DNA of 64,000 bases, taken from NCBI GenBank assembly GCA_014238065.1, contig JABABU010000042.1, positions 1 to 64,000 on the forward strand, in the 5' to 3' direction. The notes under the pieces were generated by a model. It saw only the letters and a program-made list of their open reading frames with translations. It ran no database searches and was not told where the DNA came from. The position numbers were made by a program, and so were the translations under genes. The stretch comes from Actinomycetota bacterium. Its GTDB lineage: Bacteria; Actinomycetota; Acidimicrobiia; Acidimicrobiales; Poriferisodalaceae. This document shows, one piece after another, positions 17,874 to 27,612 of the stretch; the stretch's first letter is position 1, and every line of letters begins with the position of its first letter.

Positions 17874-19328
17874 GTGAGTGATCAGAACGACGGGTCGTGG
17901 TCCGACGAGTTCCCTGAACCGAACGAAAAGTCAATCGATGCGGTCGTCAGCGTCGAAGAGGTCGGACTCGGATACGAGGAACTTGCGGCCGAGGCAGACG
18001 ACCTGGTCTATGTCGAAGGCCTGACGCCGGCTGAAGCCGCGGAGGTCGCTGCACTCGAGGTCGATCCCGATGCCGTCGTCGGAGGCCCTGCGTTCGCCGA
18101 CACGAGCACTGCAGCGAAGACTTGGGCGCTGTTCACGGGAATCGCCCTGATCATGGTCGGCAACGGCCTGCAAGGAGTGCTTCTCGGCGTCCGCTCGTCG
18201 AACGAAGGCTTCGGAATCGGTGTCACCGGGCTGGTGATGACCTGCTACTTCCTCGGCTTTTTCTTCGGAACCTCGTACGCGGAGAAAGCTTTGGCGTCCG
18301 TTGGCCACATCCGTGTGTTCGCGGCGTTGGCGTCGACTGCCTCGAGTGCTGCGCTCGTCCACGCCATCTCGGTCACGCCCGTGACGTGGGCGATCATGCG
18401 GTTCGTCTTCGGGCTGTGCATGGCCGGTTTGTACGTGGTGGCCGAGTCGTGGTTGAACGATCTCGCCACCAATGCAAACCGAGGGCGTCTCCTGTCGATC
18501 TACATGGTGGTGACGATGGCCGGAATGGCCAGTGGCCAGCTCTTGCTGAACGCCGCCGACCCCGACGGTTTCGTTCTCTTCGTGATCGCGTCCGTGTTGG
18601 TGTCTATGGCGCTCGTACCGATGACCCTGTCGGCTGCCAGCGCACCTCCGCTGCGGACCCCTGAGCGGATCGGGCTCAAGGAGTTGATCGAAATCGTCCC
18701 CACAGGGGCGTACGTCTCCTTCCTCGGCGGCGCTGCCGCAGGAACGCTTGTCGGCCTCGGAGCGGTGTACGCGGCCGCCGTCGGAATGTCCGATTCGCGG
18801 ATCGCCGTCTTCCTCGCAGCACCACTGTTCGGAGGGCTGGTGATGCAGTGGCCGATCGGGCGTCTGTCGGACTCGGTCCCGAGGCGGGGCGTGATGATCG
18901 CCGTGGCGGTGGTCGCGACGGTGGCCAGCGTGGTGTTGGTCGGCGTCGAAGATGGGTCGTGGGCCGCAGTGGCGATCATGTTCGTCATCGGCGGCACCAA
19001 CTTTCCGCTGTACGCGCTGGGCATCGCGCACACGAACGACTGGGTGCCGTACGAGAAGATCAACGGCGCAGCAGCGCTGCTTGTCCGCGTGAACGGAGCG
19101 GGCGCTGTCGCCGGTCCCGTCACCGCTGCCGTTCTGATGGCGGTCGTCGGCCCGGTGATGTTTTTCTGGGTTCTGGTCGGGACCCATGGAGCCATCGCGG
19201 TGTTCCTCGGATACCGAATCGTGTTCGCCGACGCTGTTCCCCTCGACCGCCAGCGAGCCTTCCAGCCGTGGCCGGTGCGCGCCTCGCAACTTGCGGTGCA
19301 ACTGATCCCGAAGCGTCGACGTCCCTGA
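17874..19328 (+). CDS. Major facilitator superfamily transporter with acidic N-terminal extension
   Basis: About 484 aa from GTG 17874 (GAGG upstream); an in-frame TTG at 17853 is less likely. Residues about 1-80 are hydrophilic and very acidic (EEVGLGYEELAAEADDLVY, EVDPDAVVGG). About 12 membrane segments follow, beginning TWALFTGIALIMVGNGLQGVL. Loop motifs such as GRLLSIYMVVTMAGMASGQLL and GRLSDSVPRRGVMI are MFS type, closest in feel to the YcaD/sugar-drug group. The long cytoplasmic acidic tail is unusual. Substrate unknown; import or export cannot be told. Confidence 0.85.
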   Translation: MSDQNDGSWSDEFPEPNEKSIDAVVSVEEVGLGYEELAAEADDLVYVEGLTPAEAAEVAALEVDPDAVVGGPAFADTSTAAKTWALFTGIALIMVGNGLQGVLLGVRSSNEGFGIGVTGLVMTCYFLGFFFGTSYAEKALASVGHIRVFAALASTASSAALVHAISVTPVTWAIMRFVFGLCMAGLYVVAESWLNDLATNANRGRLLSIYMVVTMAGMASGQLLLNAADPDGFVLFVIASVLVSMALVPMTLSAASAPPLRTPERIGLKELIEIVPTGAYVSFLGGAAAGTLVGLGAVYAAAVGMSDSRIAVFLAAPLFGGLVMQWPIGRLSDSVPRRGVMIAVAVVATVASVVLVGVEDGSWAAVAIMFVIGGTNFPLYALGIAHTNDWVPYEKINGAAALLVRVNGAGAVAGPVTAAVLMAVVGPVMFFWVLVGTHGAIAVFLGYRIVFADAVPLDRQRAFQPWPVRASQLAVQLIPKRRRP

Positions 19329-19422
19329 CTGTCGGTGACAACTCACAGGTACGAACGGGGTTCGGCGATGCCTACAATTTCGGCAGCTGGCACGGGTCGA
19401 CTGGTCGGAGGTAGCGAAGAAG

Positions 19423-19653
19423 ATGTTCAAGAGGATCAAGAAACGCATCGACAGGTTCATGCGGGAACACGCAGCCAGGAATGAGGGACGTAGTGGCGTC
19501 GACTGGTCGGTGGCGAACACAGTCCGAGACGCAACGCACGTGCGTGGTGGGGGAATGCCTGGCGGTCTCCCCGGTTCCGGAAGCAACGCCGTTGCAGATC
19601 ACGCGGCCAATGGCCACGAGAACTACACGAAGTCGTTCAAGAAGAACCGATGA
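19423..19653 (+). CDS. Small basic hypothetical protein
   Basis: 76 aa, starting MFKRIKKRIDRFMREHAARN and ending HENYTKSFKKNR, with a Gly-rich middle (GGGMPGGLPGSG). GGAGG lies 13 nt before the ATG. Basic ends and no membrane segment or Cys pairs are visible. No family recognised. It sits alone between an MFS gene and the thioesterase, all on the plus strand. The reading frame is open with fair codon use, but it could be non-coding. Confidence 0.5.
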   Translation: MFKRIKKRIDRFMREHAARNEGRSGVDWSVANTVRDATHVRGGGMPGGLPGSGSNAVADHAANGHENYTKSFKKNR

Positions 19654-19716
19654 CGGTGCCTTCATTCTTGGTTACCGCAATCGTTGAGGGAGAGCGCGGC
19701 GCAGTAGCGTTGTCGG

Positions 19717-20199
19717 ATGGCCAGAGCGGTACGCACATTCACCGGCGAGGTCCTCGGCGACTGGGGTGACTACAACAACCACCTGAACGAGGGTTACTAC
19801 GGCGTCGTCTTCGGGAACGCGTCCGACGGCCTCCTCGACCTGCTCGGTTTCAGCGCCGAATACCGAGAAGACGTCGGCGGAACGTTCTACACGGTCGACA
19901 CGCACACCGCGTTCGAGTCCGAGATCGCCATCGGCGAGCCCATCGTCGTCGACACCATCTTGCTCGGTGCCGATGCGAAGCGGCTGCATTACTGGCACGA
20001 GCTCCGGGTAGATGGCTCCGACGAGCGCAAAGCAACACAAGAGGGGCTGATGCTCCACGTCGACATCGATCCGGTCAAGGTGTCTGCCATGTCCGACGAA
20101 CTGGTGGAGGCAGCGGCGAACCTCGCCGCCGGCCACGCCGAACTACGCGAGCGTGTGGCGTTCGGTCGAACAATTCGCGAGGTAGGAGCTTCAGCGTGA
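19717..20199 (+). CDS. Hot-dog thioesterase, betainyl-CoA thioesterase-like
   Basis: 160 aa. The hot-dog pattern is DWGDYNNHLNEGYYGVVFGNASDGLLDLLG, then FYTVDTHTAFESEI and ILLGADAKRLHYWHEL. The acidic/asparagine active region (DYNNHLN) and LGADAKRLH resemble the CdhB-type thioesterases linked to carnitine dehydrogenase, which hydrolyse betainyl-CoA to glycine betaine. That would follow a BKACE acting on dehydrocarnitine (9364). Its stop overlaps the start of the TauD-like gene (GTGA). A general 4-hydroxybenzoyl-CoA-type thioesterase is the alternative. Confidence 0.78.
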   Translation: MARAVRTFTGEVLGDWGDYNNHLNEGYYGVVFGNASDGLLDLLGFSAEYREDVGGTFYTVDTHTAFESEIAIGEPIVVDTILLGADAKRLHYWHELRVDGSDERKATQEGLMLHVDIDPVKVSAMSDELVEAAANLAAGHAELRERVAFGRTIREVGASA

Positions 20200-21038
20200 T
20201 CATCACCCCAGAGTCAGATCCTGTCGGCGCGACGGTGTCCGACGTCGATCTCCGCGTGCTGTCGGACGTCGATGTTGCCCGACTCGCATCGGCGTGGGCC
20301 GAACACGGGGTGCTGTTCTTCAGAGATCAGCACCTGACGCCCGATGACCACATCACCTTTGCCGAACGTTTCTCGGACATCGACGTCAATCAGTTCTTCC
20401 AGGCGCTCGACACTCATCCGGAGATCGCTGTGGTCCTGAAGGAGCCAGACCAGACCGTGAACATCGGTGGGGCCTGGCACACCGATCACTCCTACGACGA
20501 GATTCCCGCCCGCGGGTCGATACTGCTGGCACGTGAGGTCCCCGACGAGGGAGGCGACACACGTTTCGCCAGTGTCGCTGCTGCCTACGACGCTCTCTCG
20601 GATGGTCTCAAGGCGACCCTCGAGACGTTGGAGGCACATCACAGCAACGTCCACATCTTCGGCGCAGACGCCCTTGCCGCCCGGGCCGTCGGTGGCCGTC
20701 TCGGCAACCCCGAGGGTGTCGGGACGTCGGTGCACCCAGTGGTGATCCAGCATCCCGTCACAGGGCGGAAGCTGCTGTACGTGAACCCCGGCTTCACGAC
20801 CCACTTCGAGGGATGGACGCCGGAAGAGTCAGCGGCACTTCTCGGGTACCTGTACGACCACGTCCGAAACGGCGGCTTCGCCACCCAGTTCTCCTGGGCG
20901 CCGGGATCGATCGCCATGTGGGACAACCGGAGCACCTGGCACTGGGCGTTGAACGACTATGCAGGTCACCGCCGAATGATGCATCGCATCACCATCAGCG
21001 GTGAACGTCTGAGCCCCGCGTCGCGGCGGGTCGCGTAG
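20196..21038 (+). CDS. TauD/TfdA-family Fe(II)/2-oxoglutarate dioxygenase
   Basis: 280 aa. Iron ligands His95 and Asp97 lie in GGAWHTDHSYDEIP, and the distal His in NRSTWHWALNDYAGHRR, where the later Arg binds 2-oxoglutarate. It begins ESDPVGATVSDVDL, typical of TauD relatives. It starts at a GTG overlapping the thioesterase stop, so both are co-translated. Gamma-butyrobetaine hydroxylase is a related 2OG enzyme but usually has an extra N-terminal Zn domain, absent here. Taurine, an alkyl sulfate or another small acid remain possible. Confidence 0.87.
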   Translation: MIITPESDPVGATVSDVDLRVLSDVDVARLASAWAEHGVLFFRDQHLTPDDHITFAERFSDIDVNQFFQALDTHPEIAVVLKEPDQTVNIGGAWHTDHSYDEIPARGSILLAREVPDEGGDTRFASVAAAYDALSDGLKATLETLEAHHSNVHIFGADALAARAVGGRLGNPEGVGTSVHPVVIQHPVTGRKLLYVNPGFTTHFEGWTPEESAALLGYLYDHVRNGGFATQFSWAPGSIAMWDNRSTWHWALNDYAGHRRMMHRITISGERLSPASRRVA

Positions 21039-21053
21039 CGTCCCCGGGTCGAG

Positions 21054-22040
21054 TCAGTAGCCGAGGCGCTTGTCGACGACGCCTTCGAGCGCGTCGCCGG
21101 ATTGTGTGGCTCTGAGGTTGCGGACGAATCGATCGACGTTTCGTTTGGCCCGCTGGCTGGAACCCCCTGCGGTGTGTGGCGTCATGGCCACGTTGTCCAG
21201 GTGGAAGAGCGGATGACCTTCGTCGAGCGGCTCTCCTTCGACCACGTCGAGAGCAGCGCCGCCGAGATGACCCGACTGGAGCGCCGCAACGAGCGCAGCG
21301 TTCTCGACGACCTCGCCACGGGTGACGTTCACGATGTAACTGCCGGGCCGCATCTTCGAGAAGGCGTCGGCGCCGAACAGCAGGCGTGTCTTGTCGCTGA
21401 GGGGGCAGCAGACGGCCACGACGTCGGAGGCAGCGAGCAGGTCGTCCAGCCGCGACGATGGCCACACGTCTTCGCCGTCTGGTGGAAACTCGTCGACGGC
21501 GAGTATGTGCATTCCGAAGCCCTTCGCTCTGGCGGCCATCGCTCTTCCTGTGCCGCCGTACCCGACGATGCCCATCGTTCTGCTTTCGAGTTCGATCTGC
21601 TTCGAGCGAAGCTCGGTTCGGTTGTTCCACCCTTCGGCGCCGAGGGCTATCGCGGGATGGATTTGGCGAGTCAACGAGAGCAACAAGCCGAAAGCGGTGT
21701 CGGCCAGATGCCCGCCTACGAGACCCTTCTCGCCCGTGAGTACGACGTCGCTCTCGATGAAGTCGTCGAACATGAACATGTCGACGCCAGAAGCAATGGC
21801 ATGAACCCACTTGAGTCGTTCCGTCAACGCGAAGAGGCGGTCGTTCACGAGCCCGAGGATGACGTGGGCGTTCGGCGCGAACCCAGCGGCCTCCCTCATG
21901 CCGGCTGCAACGTGGAGAGCGCTACCGGCAGGCGCTGCTGCCTCGATGTCGGCCATGAGTTCCGATGTTGCCTTCGGGAGCGTCAGGCCCTCGATCACGA
22001 GGATGTCGAGCGGTCCCTCAAGCGTCAGATGTGCGTTCAT
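21054..22040 (-). CDS. D-isomer-specific 2-hydroxyacid dehydrogenase
   Basis: 328 aa from ATG 22040 (GAGGG before it); the longer frame upstream overlaps the divergent TPR gene and is not needed. NAD motif GIVGYGGTGRAMAARAKGFG at about 150, then MRPGSYIVNVTRGEVV and the catalytic His in MTPHTAGG. The N-terminal lid domain contains WVHAIASGVDMF. It reduces 2-keto acids or oxidises D-2-hydroxy acids. It converges with the TauD-like gene and is divergent from the TPR gene with about 45 nt between. Substrate unknown. Confidence 0.9.
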   Translation of the reverse strand: MNAHLTLEGPLDILVIEGLTLPKATSELMADIEAAAPAGSALHVAAGMREAAGFAPNAHVILGLVNDRLFALTERLKWVHAIASGVDMFMFDDFIESDVVLTGEKGLVGGHLADTAFGLLLSLTRQIHPAIALGAEGWNNRTELRSKQIELESRTMGIVGYGGTGRAMAARAKGFGMHILAVDEFPPDGEDVWPSSRLDDLLAASDVVAVCCPLSDKTRLLFGADAFSKMRPGSYIVNVTRGEVVENAALVAALQSGHLGGAALDVVEGEPLDEGHPLFHLDNVAMTPHTAGGSSQRAKRNVDRFVRNLRATQSGDALEGVVDKRLGY

Positions 22041-22085
22041 AGGTCCCTCTGGGTCGCGCTGGCCAGCACACGGTAGCTTCGGGGA

Positions 22086-23753
22086 ATGGACCACTACTTC
22101 GATCTCGGTGGGCACACCCGAAAGATCACCACATCTTCGCCAGAGGCCCAGACATGGTTCGACCGAGGATTGAACTGGATCTATGCCTTCCATCGCGAAG
22201 AAGCGCTTCGTTGTTTCGCGAAGGTCGTCGAGTTGGATCCCGAATGCGCCATGGGTCATTGGGGTCTCGCCCACGTCACCGGCCCCTATTACAACGGTCC
22301 GTGGCCGAGGATGCCGCCGATGCAGCGATCAGACGCACTGGCGAAAGCTAACGCTGCCATCCGGGCAGCTGAACGATGTGTCGACGGCGTAAGCCCCGTT
22401 GAGCAAGCACTGGTTCTGGCCATGGTCCGACGTTTCCCCGAAGGGGAGAACGAGGACATGGACCTATTCGCCTCTTGGGACGACGACTACGCCGATGCCA
22501 TGCGAGAGGTGTTCGCCCGGTTCGGCCGCGACGACGAGGACGTATGTGCACTGACGGTGGAGGCGCTGATCTGCAGAACTCCATGGTTGCTGTGGGATCT
22601 AGAGAGGCGCGTACCTGCCGATGGAGCGGATACCGCTGAGGCGCTGGAGATACTCGATGCCGCCGTGGCCGCAGCTACCGCCGATGGTCGGCCTCAGCAC
22701 CCCGGGCTGTTGCACTTCAAGATCCATATCATGGAGATGTCGCCGACCCCGGAGGACGCTCTCGCCGCGTCGGACATGCTCCGTACGATGTGCCCCGACG
22801 CGGCTCATCTCGTGCACATGCCATCGCACATCTACGTTCAGTGCGGTGAGTACGAGAAGTCGTTCTTATCCAACGTCGACGCCGTGGTGGCCGACGACAA
22901 ATATGTCGCACTCCATCCCGAACTCGGGATCTACACGATGTACCGACTGCACAACATTCACTTCCAGATCTACTCGGCGATGTTCCTCGGCCAGTATCAG
23001 AAGGCGATCGACGCTGCGGATTCCATTTGGGACACGGTGACGCCGGACTCGCTTCGTCACGACAACACCTTCCTCGTGAACTACCTCGAAGGCTTCTACG
23101 GCATGAAAGTGCACGTACTGATCCGGTTCGGTCGTTGGCAGGAGATCATCGACTCGGCGATGCCGGACGAGCCTGACCTGTTCGTGACCACGACGGCCTT
23201 GTGGCACTACGCCAAGGGAGTCGCATACTCGGCTACCGGTGACGTCGGGAACGCTGAGAAGCAGCAACAACTGTTCCTCGATGCCTGGCAGCGAGTGCCA
23301 GAAGAACGCATCGTGTTCAACAATTCCTGCCGTGACATACTCGCTGTCGGCGAGGCGATGCTGTCAGGCGAACTCGAGTACCGCCGAACGAACTACGACG
23401 CGGCATTCTCCGAGTTGCGACGCTGCGTCGCCCTCTACGACGGTCTCAACTACTCAGAACCGTGGGTCTGGATGCAGCCGCCTCGTCATGCGCTCGGTGC
23501 GCTGCTGCTCGAACAGGACCGACTGGAGGAGGCAGCCGCTGTGTACCGCGCCGATCTCGGGATCGATGACACGCTGGTTCGCCCTTCACAGCATCCGGGG
23601 AACGTATGGAGTCTGCACGGATATCTCGAATGTTGCGAAAAGCTCGGTTGGCGCGCCGAGGCGGACCAGGTGAGGGCCGAGTTGGCTGCCGCTGAGGCCG
23701 GCGTCGACATCGACGTCACATCGAGCTGCTTCTGCCGCGTCGACACCTGCTGA
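22086..23753 (+). CDS. Tetratricopeptide-repeat protein, function unknown
   Basis: 555 aa. Residues 15-55 read as a TPR (AQTWFDRGLNWIYAFHREEALRCF-like, then ELDPECAMGHWGLA). Further helical repeats run through the protein, ending with EEAAAVYRADLGI and NVWSLHGYLECCEKLG. No catalytic motif is recognised. His-rich patches (HLVHMPSHIYVQCGEYEKS) are conserved in this family as I know it. The tail SSCFCRVDTC has three Cys in its last eight residues. Soluble, no signal peptide. Partner unknown. Confidence 0.82.
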   Translation: MDHYFDLGGHTRKITTSSPEAQTWFDRGLNWIYAFHREEALRCFAKVVELDPECAMGHWGLAHVTGPYYNGPWPRMPPMQRSDALAKANAAIRAAERCVDGVSPVEQALVLAMVRRFPEGENEDMDLFASWDDDYADAMREVFARFGRDDEDVCALTVEALICRTPWLLWDLERRVPADGADTAEALEILDAAVAAATADGRPQHPGLLHFKIHIMEMSPTPEDALAASDMLRTMCPDAAHLVHMPSHIYVQCGEYEKSFLSNVDAVVADDKYVALHPELGIYTMYRLHNIHFQIYSAMFLGQYQKAIDAADSIWDTVTPDSLRHDNTFLVNYLEGFYGMKVHVLIRFGRWQEIIDSAMPDEPDLFVTTTALWHYAKGVAYSATGDVGNAEKQQQLFLDAWQRVPEERIVFNNSCRDILAVGEAMLSGELEYRRTNYDAAFSELRRCVALYDGLNYSEPWVWMQPPRHALGALLLEQDRLEEAAAVYRADLGIDDTLVRPSQHPGNVWSLHGYLECCEKLGWRAEADQVRAELAAAEAGVDIDVTSSCFCRVDTC

Positions 23754-23764
23754 GACTGACAACC

Positions 23765-23779
23765 GCGCTCTTTCAGCGC
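23765..23779. terminator. Short hairpin between convergent genes
   Basis: A perfect 5-bp stem GCGCT/AGCGC with loop CTTTC lies 12 nt after the TPR stop and before the convergent homocysteine methyltransferase. There is no T-run, so it is a weak terminator candidate. Confidence 0.35.
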
Positions 23780-23850
23780 ACGACATCCCATCCCGGGTTC
23801 ACTTCGACGGTCAAGGAGGCCGGGCCTCGCTGCTGCTGGCTGAGGTCCGG

Positions 23851-24753
23851 TCAGGGTCGCAGAGCGGAGCAGAGGTGACGCATGTGGGTACGTCCGATCT
23901 CACAGCATCCTCCGACGATGCTGGCTCCGAGATCGATCCACTCGCGAACGAATTCGGTGTAGCGGTCGGCGTCGATGTCCTCGCGCCCTGCGGGCAACGG
24001 ATCACCGTGGAGGTTCGACCATCCCAGGGGCATCGAGGCGAACGCGTTGCCATAGGCACCGACTGGCGTGTCGCCTGCGGCCTGCTTCAGGAGGGGTAGC
24101 GCCTCTGAGATCTGCTCCGGTCCGCTGCAGTTGATGAGGTACGCATCGGCAGTGACGGCATCAACCGCCTCCTGCCATGTCTCACCGCTGAGAGGGCCAC
24201 TCGTCCCTCCGTTTTGAACCGTCCACGCGACCCAAACGGGCTTGCCTCTGCCCCGAGCCGCGTCCGAAGCGGCGCGGGCCTCATCGACAGTGGTCATGGT
24301 CTCTGCGATGAACAGCTCGACGTAGGGACCGATGTGATCTGCAATCTCGTTGTACAGAGGGAGATCGACCTCGTATGGGCGAGCCAGGTCTCCGCGATAG
24401 CTGCCTTGCAGCGGAGGGAGTGACGCTGCGATCCTGACGCGCCGATCGCTCCGGTCACGCGCTTGCACTGCTAGTTCGCCGGCGAGTGACAGCAACTCCT
24501 CAAGCCGATCACCGACGCCATTGATCTCGAATCGATCTCGCGACACCGAATAGCTGTTGGTGGTGATGATGTCGACGCCACTGGAGATATATGCCTGGTG
24601 GAGATCGACCACCGCCTGTGGATTCTCGAGCAGACCCTCGGTGGCCCAGCGGCTTGTGCCGTCGACGGCGCCGGAGTTGATGAGTTCCTGCCCCATGGAT
24701 CCATCGAGGATGACGAGTCCGTCATCGCCCGCAAAGTCAGGCGTCGTTGTCAT
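23851..24753 (-). CDS. Homocysteine S-methyltransferase family protein
   Basis: 300 aa. It begins LVILDGSMGQELINSGAVDG and continues ISSGVDIITTNSYSVSRDR, a Pfam S-methyl_trans barrel. Zn ligands are in LINCSGPEQ (one Cys) and VGGCCEIG (Cys pair). Members transfer a methyl group from betaine, S-methylmethionine or similar donors to homocysteine. The location beside a choline dehydrogenase-like gene makes betaine a plausible donor. A second member is at 45243. Donor not proven. Confidence 0.87.
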   Translation of the reverse strand: MTTTPDFAGDDGLVILDGSMGQELINSGAVDGTSRWATEGLLENPQAVVDLHQAYISSGVDIITTNSYSVSRDRFEINGVGDRLEELLSLAGELAVQARDRSDRRVRIAASLPPLQGSYRGDLARPYEVDLPLYNEIADHIGPYVELFIAETMTTVDEARAASDAARGRGKPVWVAWTVQNGGTSGPLSGETWQEAVDAVTADAYLINCSGPEQISEALPLLKQAAGDTPVGAYGNAFASMPLGWSNLHGDPLPAGREDIDADRYTEFVREWIDLGASIVGGCCEIGRTHMRHLCSALRP

Positions 24754-24797
24754 GTGTTCTACTCAATCGTTCGGTGCCGAGCAGTAGTGTGCCGCAG

Positions 24798-24983
24798 GTG
24801 TCGACCAACTCGATGAACATTTGGGGTCAGCTGTTGTGGCTCGCTGGTTGTGGCACGTTCTTCACCTCGGCATGGAGAGGCGATGATCCATGGGTCGCGG
24901 TGGGAAGTCTGCTCTTTGCCATCGGCATTCTCTTCTTCCTCGTGCCACTCATCAGAAACCGTCAGGTGCCGCCCAAGGGCTGA
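24798..24983 (+). CDS. Small membrane protein, hypothetical
   Basis: 61 aa from GTG 24798, or 56 aa from ATG 24813. Two membrane segments are clear: [19 protein letters not shown] and [21 protein letters not shown], with a basic tail RNRQVPPKG. The last 22 nt overlap the end of the convergent GMC gene. No family recognised. It sits divergent to the homocysteine methyltransferase. Confidence 0.5.
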   Translation: MSTNSMNIWGQLLWLAGCGTFFTSAWRGDDPWVAVGSLLFAIGILFFLVPLIRNRQVPPKG

Positions 24984-26623
24984 TGCCGGTAGAAGTTGGC
25001 GGTTGATGGTGGTAGCGGGTCATTCCCGAGAATGAGGTCGGCGGCCTTCTCGGCCATCATCATCACCGGCGCGTAGATGTTGCCATTTGTCAGATACGGC
25101 ATGGCCGATGCATCGACGACACGAAGCCCTTCGACACCGTGAACGCGCATGGTGAGTGGATCGACAACGGACATGGCATCGGTGCCCATCTTGGCCGTGC
25201 AGCTCGGATGCAACGCTGTTTCGGCGTCGCGGGCGACCCAGTCGAGGATTTCGTCCTCTGTCTGTACCGAAGGACCGGGCGACAGCTCGCCTCCGTTGAT
25301 GTGTTCCATGGCCGGCTGATTGAGGATGTCACGACTGACGCGTACGGCCTCGACCCATTCCTTGCGGTCGGTGTTCGTCGATAGGTAGTTGAACCGGAGT
25401 GCCGGTTTCGCCTTCGGGTCGGTGGTCGTGATCTTGACCGAGCCTCGTGTGTCGGCGTACATCGGGCCAACGTGCACCTGGTAACCATGTGTTGCTCCCG
25501 ATGTCTGGCCGTCGTATCTGATGGCGAGAGGGAGGAAGTGGAACATGAGATTCGGGTAGGCGACTTCTTCGTTGCTTCGCACGAAACCACCCGCCTCGAA
25601 GTGGTTCGTCGCGGCGGGACCCTTCCTGAACAACCATTGGAGTCCGATGAATGGCCTACGCCACATCGCGAGCTGGGGCTGTTGGGTGACAGGGAGCTTC
25701 GATTCGTACTGGATGTACACCTCGAGGTGGTCCTGCATGTTCTCGCCGACGCCTGGGAGATCGTGAACGGGATCGATGCCGAGTGATTTGAGTTCTGCCG
25801 CGTTCCCGACCCCGGACAGTTGGAGCAACTGCGGTGTGTTGATGGCGCCCGCGCACGAGATGATTTCGTGTGCTCGATAGGTGCGGACTTTGCCTCTTCG
25901 TCGGGCTTCGACGCCGACGGCTCGTTTCCCCTCGAACAGGATTTTGTTCGTGTGAACGCGGGTGAGCACGGTGAGGTTTTTACGCTTCATCACCGGATGC
26001 AGGTAGGCGCGAGCTGCACTGAGCCGCCTGCCGCGGTGAATGTTGCGATCGAACCTGGCGAACCCCTCCTGTTGGAAACCGTTCACATCGGTGGTGCGCA
26101 TCTGACCCGATTGGTCGACCGCTGCGAAGAAGGAGTCGAACAGAACTCCGTTGGCGGCGCCGCGTTCGAGCTTCAGTGGACCGTTGTCGCCTCGCCACTC
26201 GTTACCGCCCGCAAGACAGTTCTCCATACGTTTGAAGTAGGGCAGACAATGCGCGTAGTCCCAGGACTCCATGCCGGCGTCGGCGGCCCAACGTTCGAGG
26301 TCCATGGGGTTGCCGCGTTGGAAGATCATGCCGTTGATGCTCGAACTGCCCCCGAGGACCTTGCCACGTGCGTGGTAGACCCGGCGACCGTTCATGAAGG
26401 GTTCCGGCTCCGACTCGTACTTCCAGTCGTAGAAACGGCTGCCGATCGGGAACGCGAACGCGGCCGGCATGTGGATGAACACATCCCACTTGTAATCGGG
26501 GCGACCGGCTTCGAGGACCAAGACCGATGTGTCGGGATTCGCACTGAGGCGGTTGGCGAGACAGGAACCCGCGGATCCGCCGCCGACGATGATGTAGTCG
26601 TATGTCTGGTCTGCAGCGATCAT
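24962..26623 (-). CDS. betA: GMC oxidoreductase, choline dehydrogenase-like
   Basis: 553 aa. FAD motif [20 protein letters not shown] at residue 8, GMC signatures [20 protein letters not shown] and [19 protein letters not shown]. The C-terminal catalytic region has [10 protein letters not shown] and [20 protein letters not shown], which is the choline dehydrogenase pattern. Membrane-associated BetA oxidises choline to betaine aldehyde and can go on to glycine betaine. The surroundings support choline or betaine use. Other alcohols are possible for this family, so the symbol is provisional. Confidence 0.85.
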   Translation of the reverse strand: MIAADQTYDYIIVGGGSAGSCLANRLSANPDTSVLVLEAGRPDYKWDVFIHMPAAFAFPIGSRFYDWKYESEPEPFMNGRRVYHARGKVLGGSSSINGMIFQRGNPMDLERWAADAGMESWDYAHCLPYFKRMENCLAGGNEWRGDNGPLKLERGAANGVLFDSFFAAVDQSGQMRTTDVNGFQQEGFARFDRNIHRGRRLSAARAYLHPVMKRKNLTVLTRVHTNKILFEGKRAVGVEARRRGKVRTYRAHEIISCAGAINTPQLLQLSGVGNAAELKSLGIDPVHDLPGVGENMQDHLEVYIQYESKLPVTQQPQLAMWRRPFIGLQWLFRKGPAATNHFEAGGFVRSNEEVAYPNLMFHFLPLAIRYDGQTSGATHGYQVHVGPMYADTRGSVKITTTDPKAKPALRFNYLSTNTDRKEWVEAVRVSRDILNQPAMEHINGGELSPGPSVQTEDEILDWVARDAETALHPSCTAKMGTDAMSVVDPLTMRVHGVEGLRVVDASAMPYLTNGNIYAPVMMMAEKAADLILGNDPLPPSTANFYRHQPLGGT

Positions 26624-26842
26624 GTGGCCACGTAGTCTGCCAGAGAATGGGGAGAGGAGAAGGTGACGCGCACGACGCCAGAAAGGCCAACGGAGATGGC
26701 GTCAGGTTCCGTATCGCTCCTGTCTGCCACCTGGTGCCAGTCCGATTCTCGCGACGAGACCAGTCGTCGATCGCTCCCGCCGACGCGATAGGTGTCGGAC
26801 ACTTGTTTCGCGGGTTCGGGCAGGGAATCGTAGGGTCAGGGA

Positions 26843-27586
26843 ATGCCAGGACTCGGAATTGTCACCGGGGGAGCACAGGGTATCGGGCTCGCCATCGTCA
26901 AAGCATTGCTCGATCAAGGCGTGGTCGACCGCGTCGCGGTGTTCGATTTGCAACCCGAAGGCTTGACCCACGCACAACGGAACGTTACTGCTCATCGGTG
27001 CGACGTGACCGACGAGGCCTCGGTCCGAGCCGCGTATGCGGAGTTGGGAGAGGCACCAAAGGTTCTGGTCAACAATGCAGGAGGGGGAGAGGTTGGCACT
27101 GTCGCGCCAGGTAGCGAGCCGTCGGCTGCGTTCGATCCCTTCTCTGCTGTCGACCACTTCCGTCGAATGGTCGAGCTCAACTTCATCTCCGCGCATGTGG
27201 TGACACGCGTGATCGGTCCAGAGATGGCGGCCGGTTCGTGCATCTGCAACACTTCGTCGATCGCGGGTCAGGGTGCGAGTCCGCTGTTGTCTTACGGAGC
27301 GGCGAAGGCGGCGTTGATCCACTGGACGCAGTCGATGGCACGGGCACTCGCCCCGCGACACATTCGCGTGAACGCGGTCGCTCCAGGGATCATCAGAACG
27401 CGGCTGTGGGAGCGCCTGCAGCCTGACGATGCCGCCTACGAGGCGATGATCTCCGAAACCATGCCGATGGCCCAGGACCAGAAGCCGGTTGACATCGCTC
27501 ATGCTGTCGCTTTCCTGTGCTCGTCGAGAGCGTCTCAGGTCACAGGTGAAGTGATACGCATCGACGGAGGACTGACACTTCGCTGA
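26843..27586 (+). CDS. Short-chain dehydrogenase/reductase
   Basis: 247 aa. Cofactor motif TGGAQGIGLAI (from residue 8), NNAGGGEVG, Ser in NTSSIAGQG, and YGAAK active site. The end VTGEVIRIDGGLTLR is the FabG-like finish. It is a classical NAD(P)-dependent dehydrogenase of unknown substrate. It converges on the methyltransferase operon, 26 nt from the MttB-family stop. Confidence 0.9.
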   Translation: MPGLGIVTGGAQGIGLAIVKALLDQGVVDRVAVFDLQPEGLTHAQRNVTAHRCDVTDEASVRAAYAELGEAPKVLVNNAGGGEVGTVAPGSEPSAAFDPFSAVDHFRRMVELNFISAHVVTRVIGPEMAAGSCICNTSSIAGQGASPLLSYGAAKAALIHWTQSMARALAPRHIRVNAVAPGIIRTRLWERLQPDDAAYEAMISETMPMAQDQKPVDIAHAVAFLCSSRASQVTGEVIRIDGGLTLR

Positions 27587-27612
27587 CATTGAGTGACTCG
27601 AGCGGTGAAGGA

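Noticed and set aside
17931-19586. 551-aa open frame on the minus strand across the MFS gene
   Set aside because: His/Arg/Asp-rich text with no domain; it is the antisense shadow of the transporter and its neighbour.
26624-26842. tRNA or regulatory RNA between the GMC and SDR genes
   Set aside because: No T-loop (GTTCGA) with a matching acceptor stem was found.
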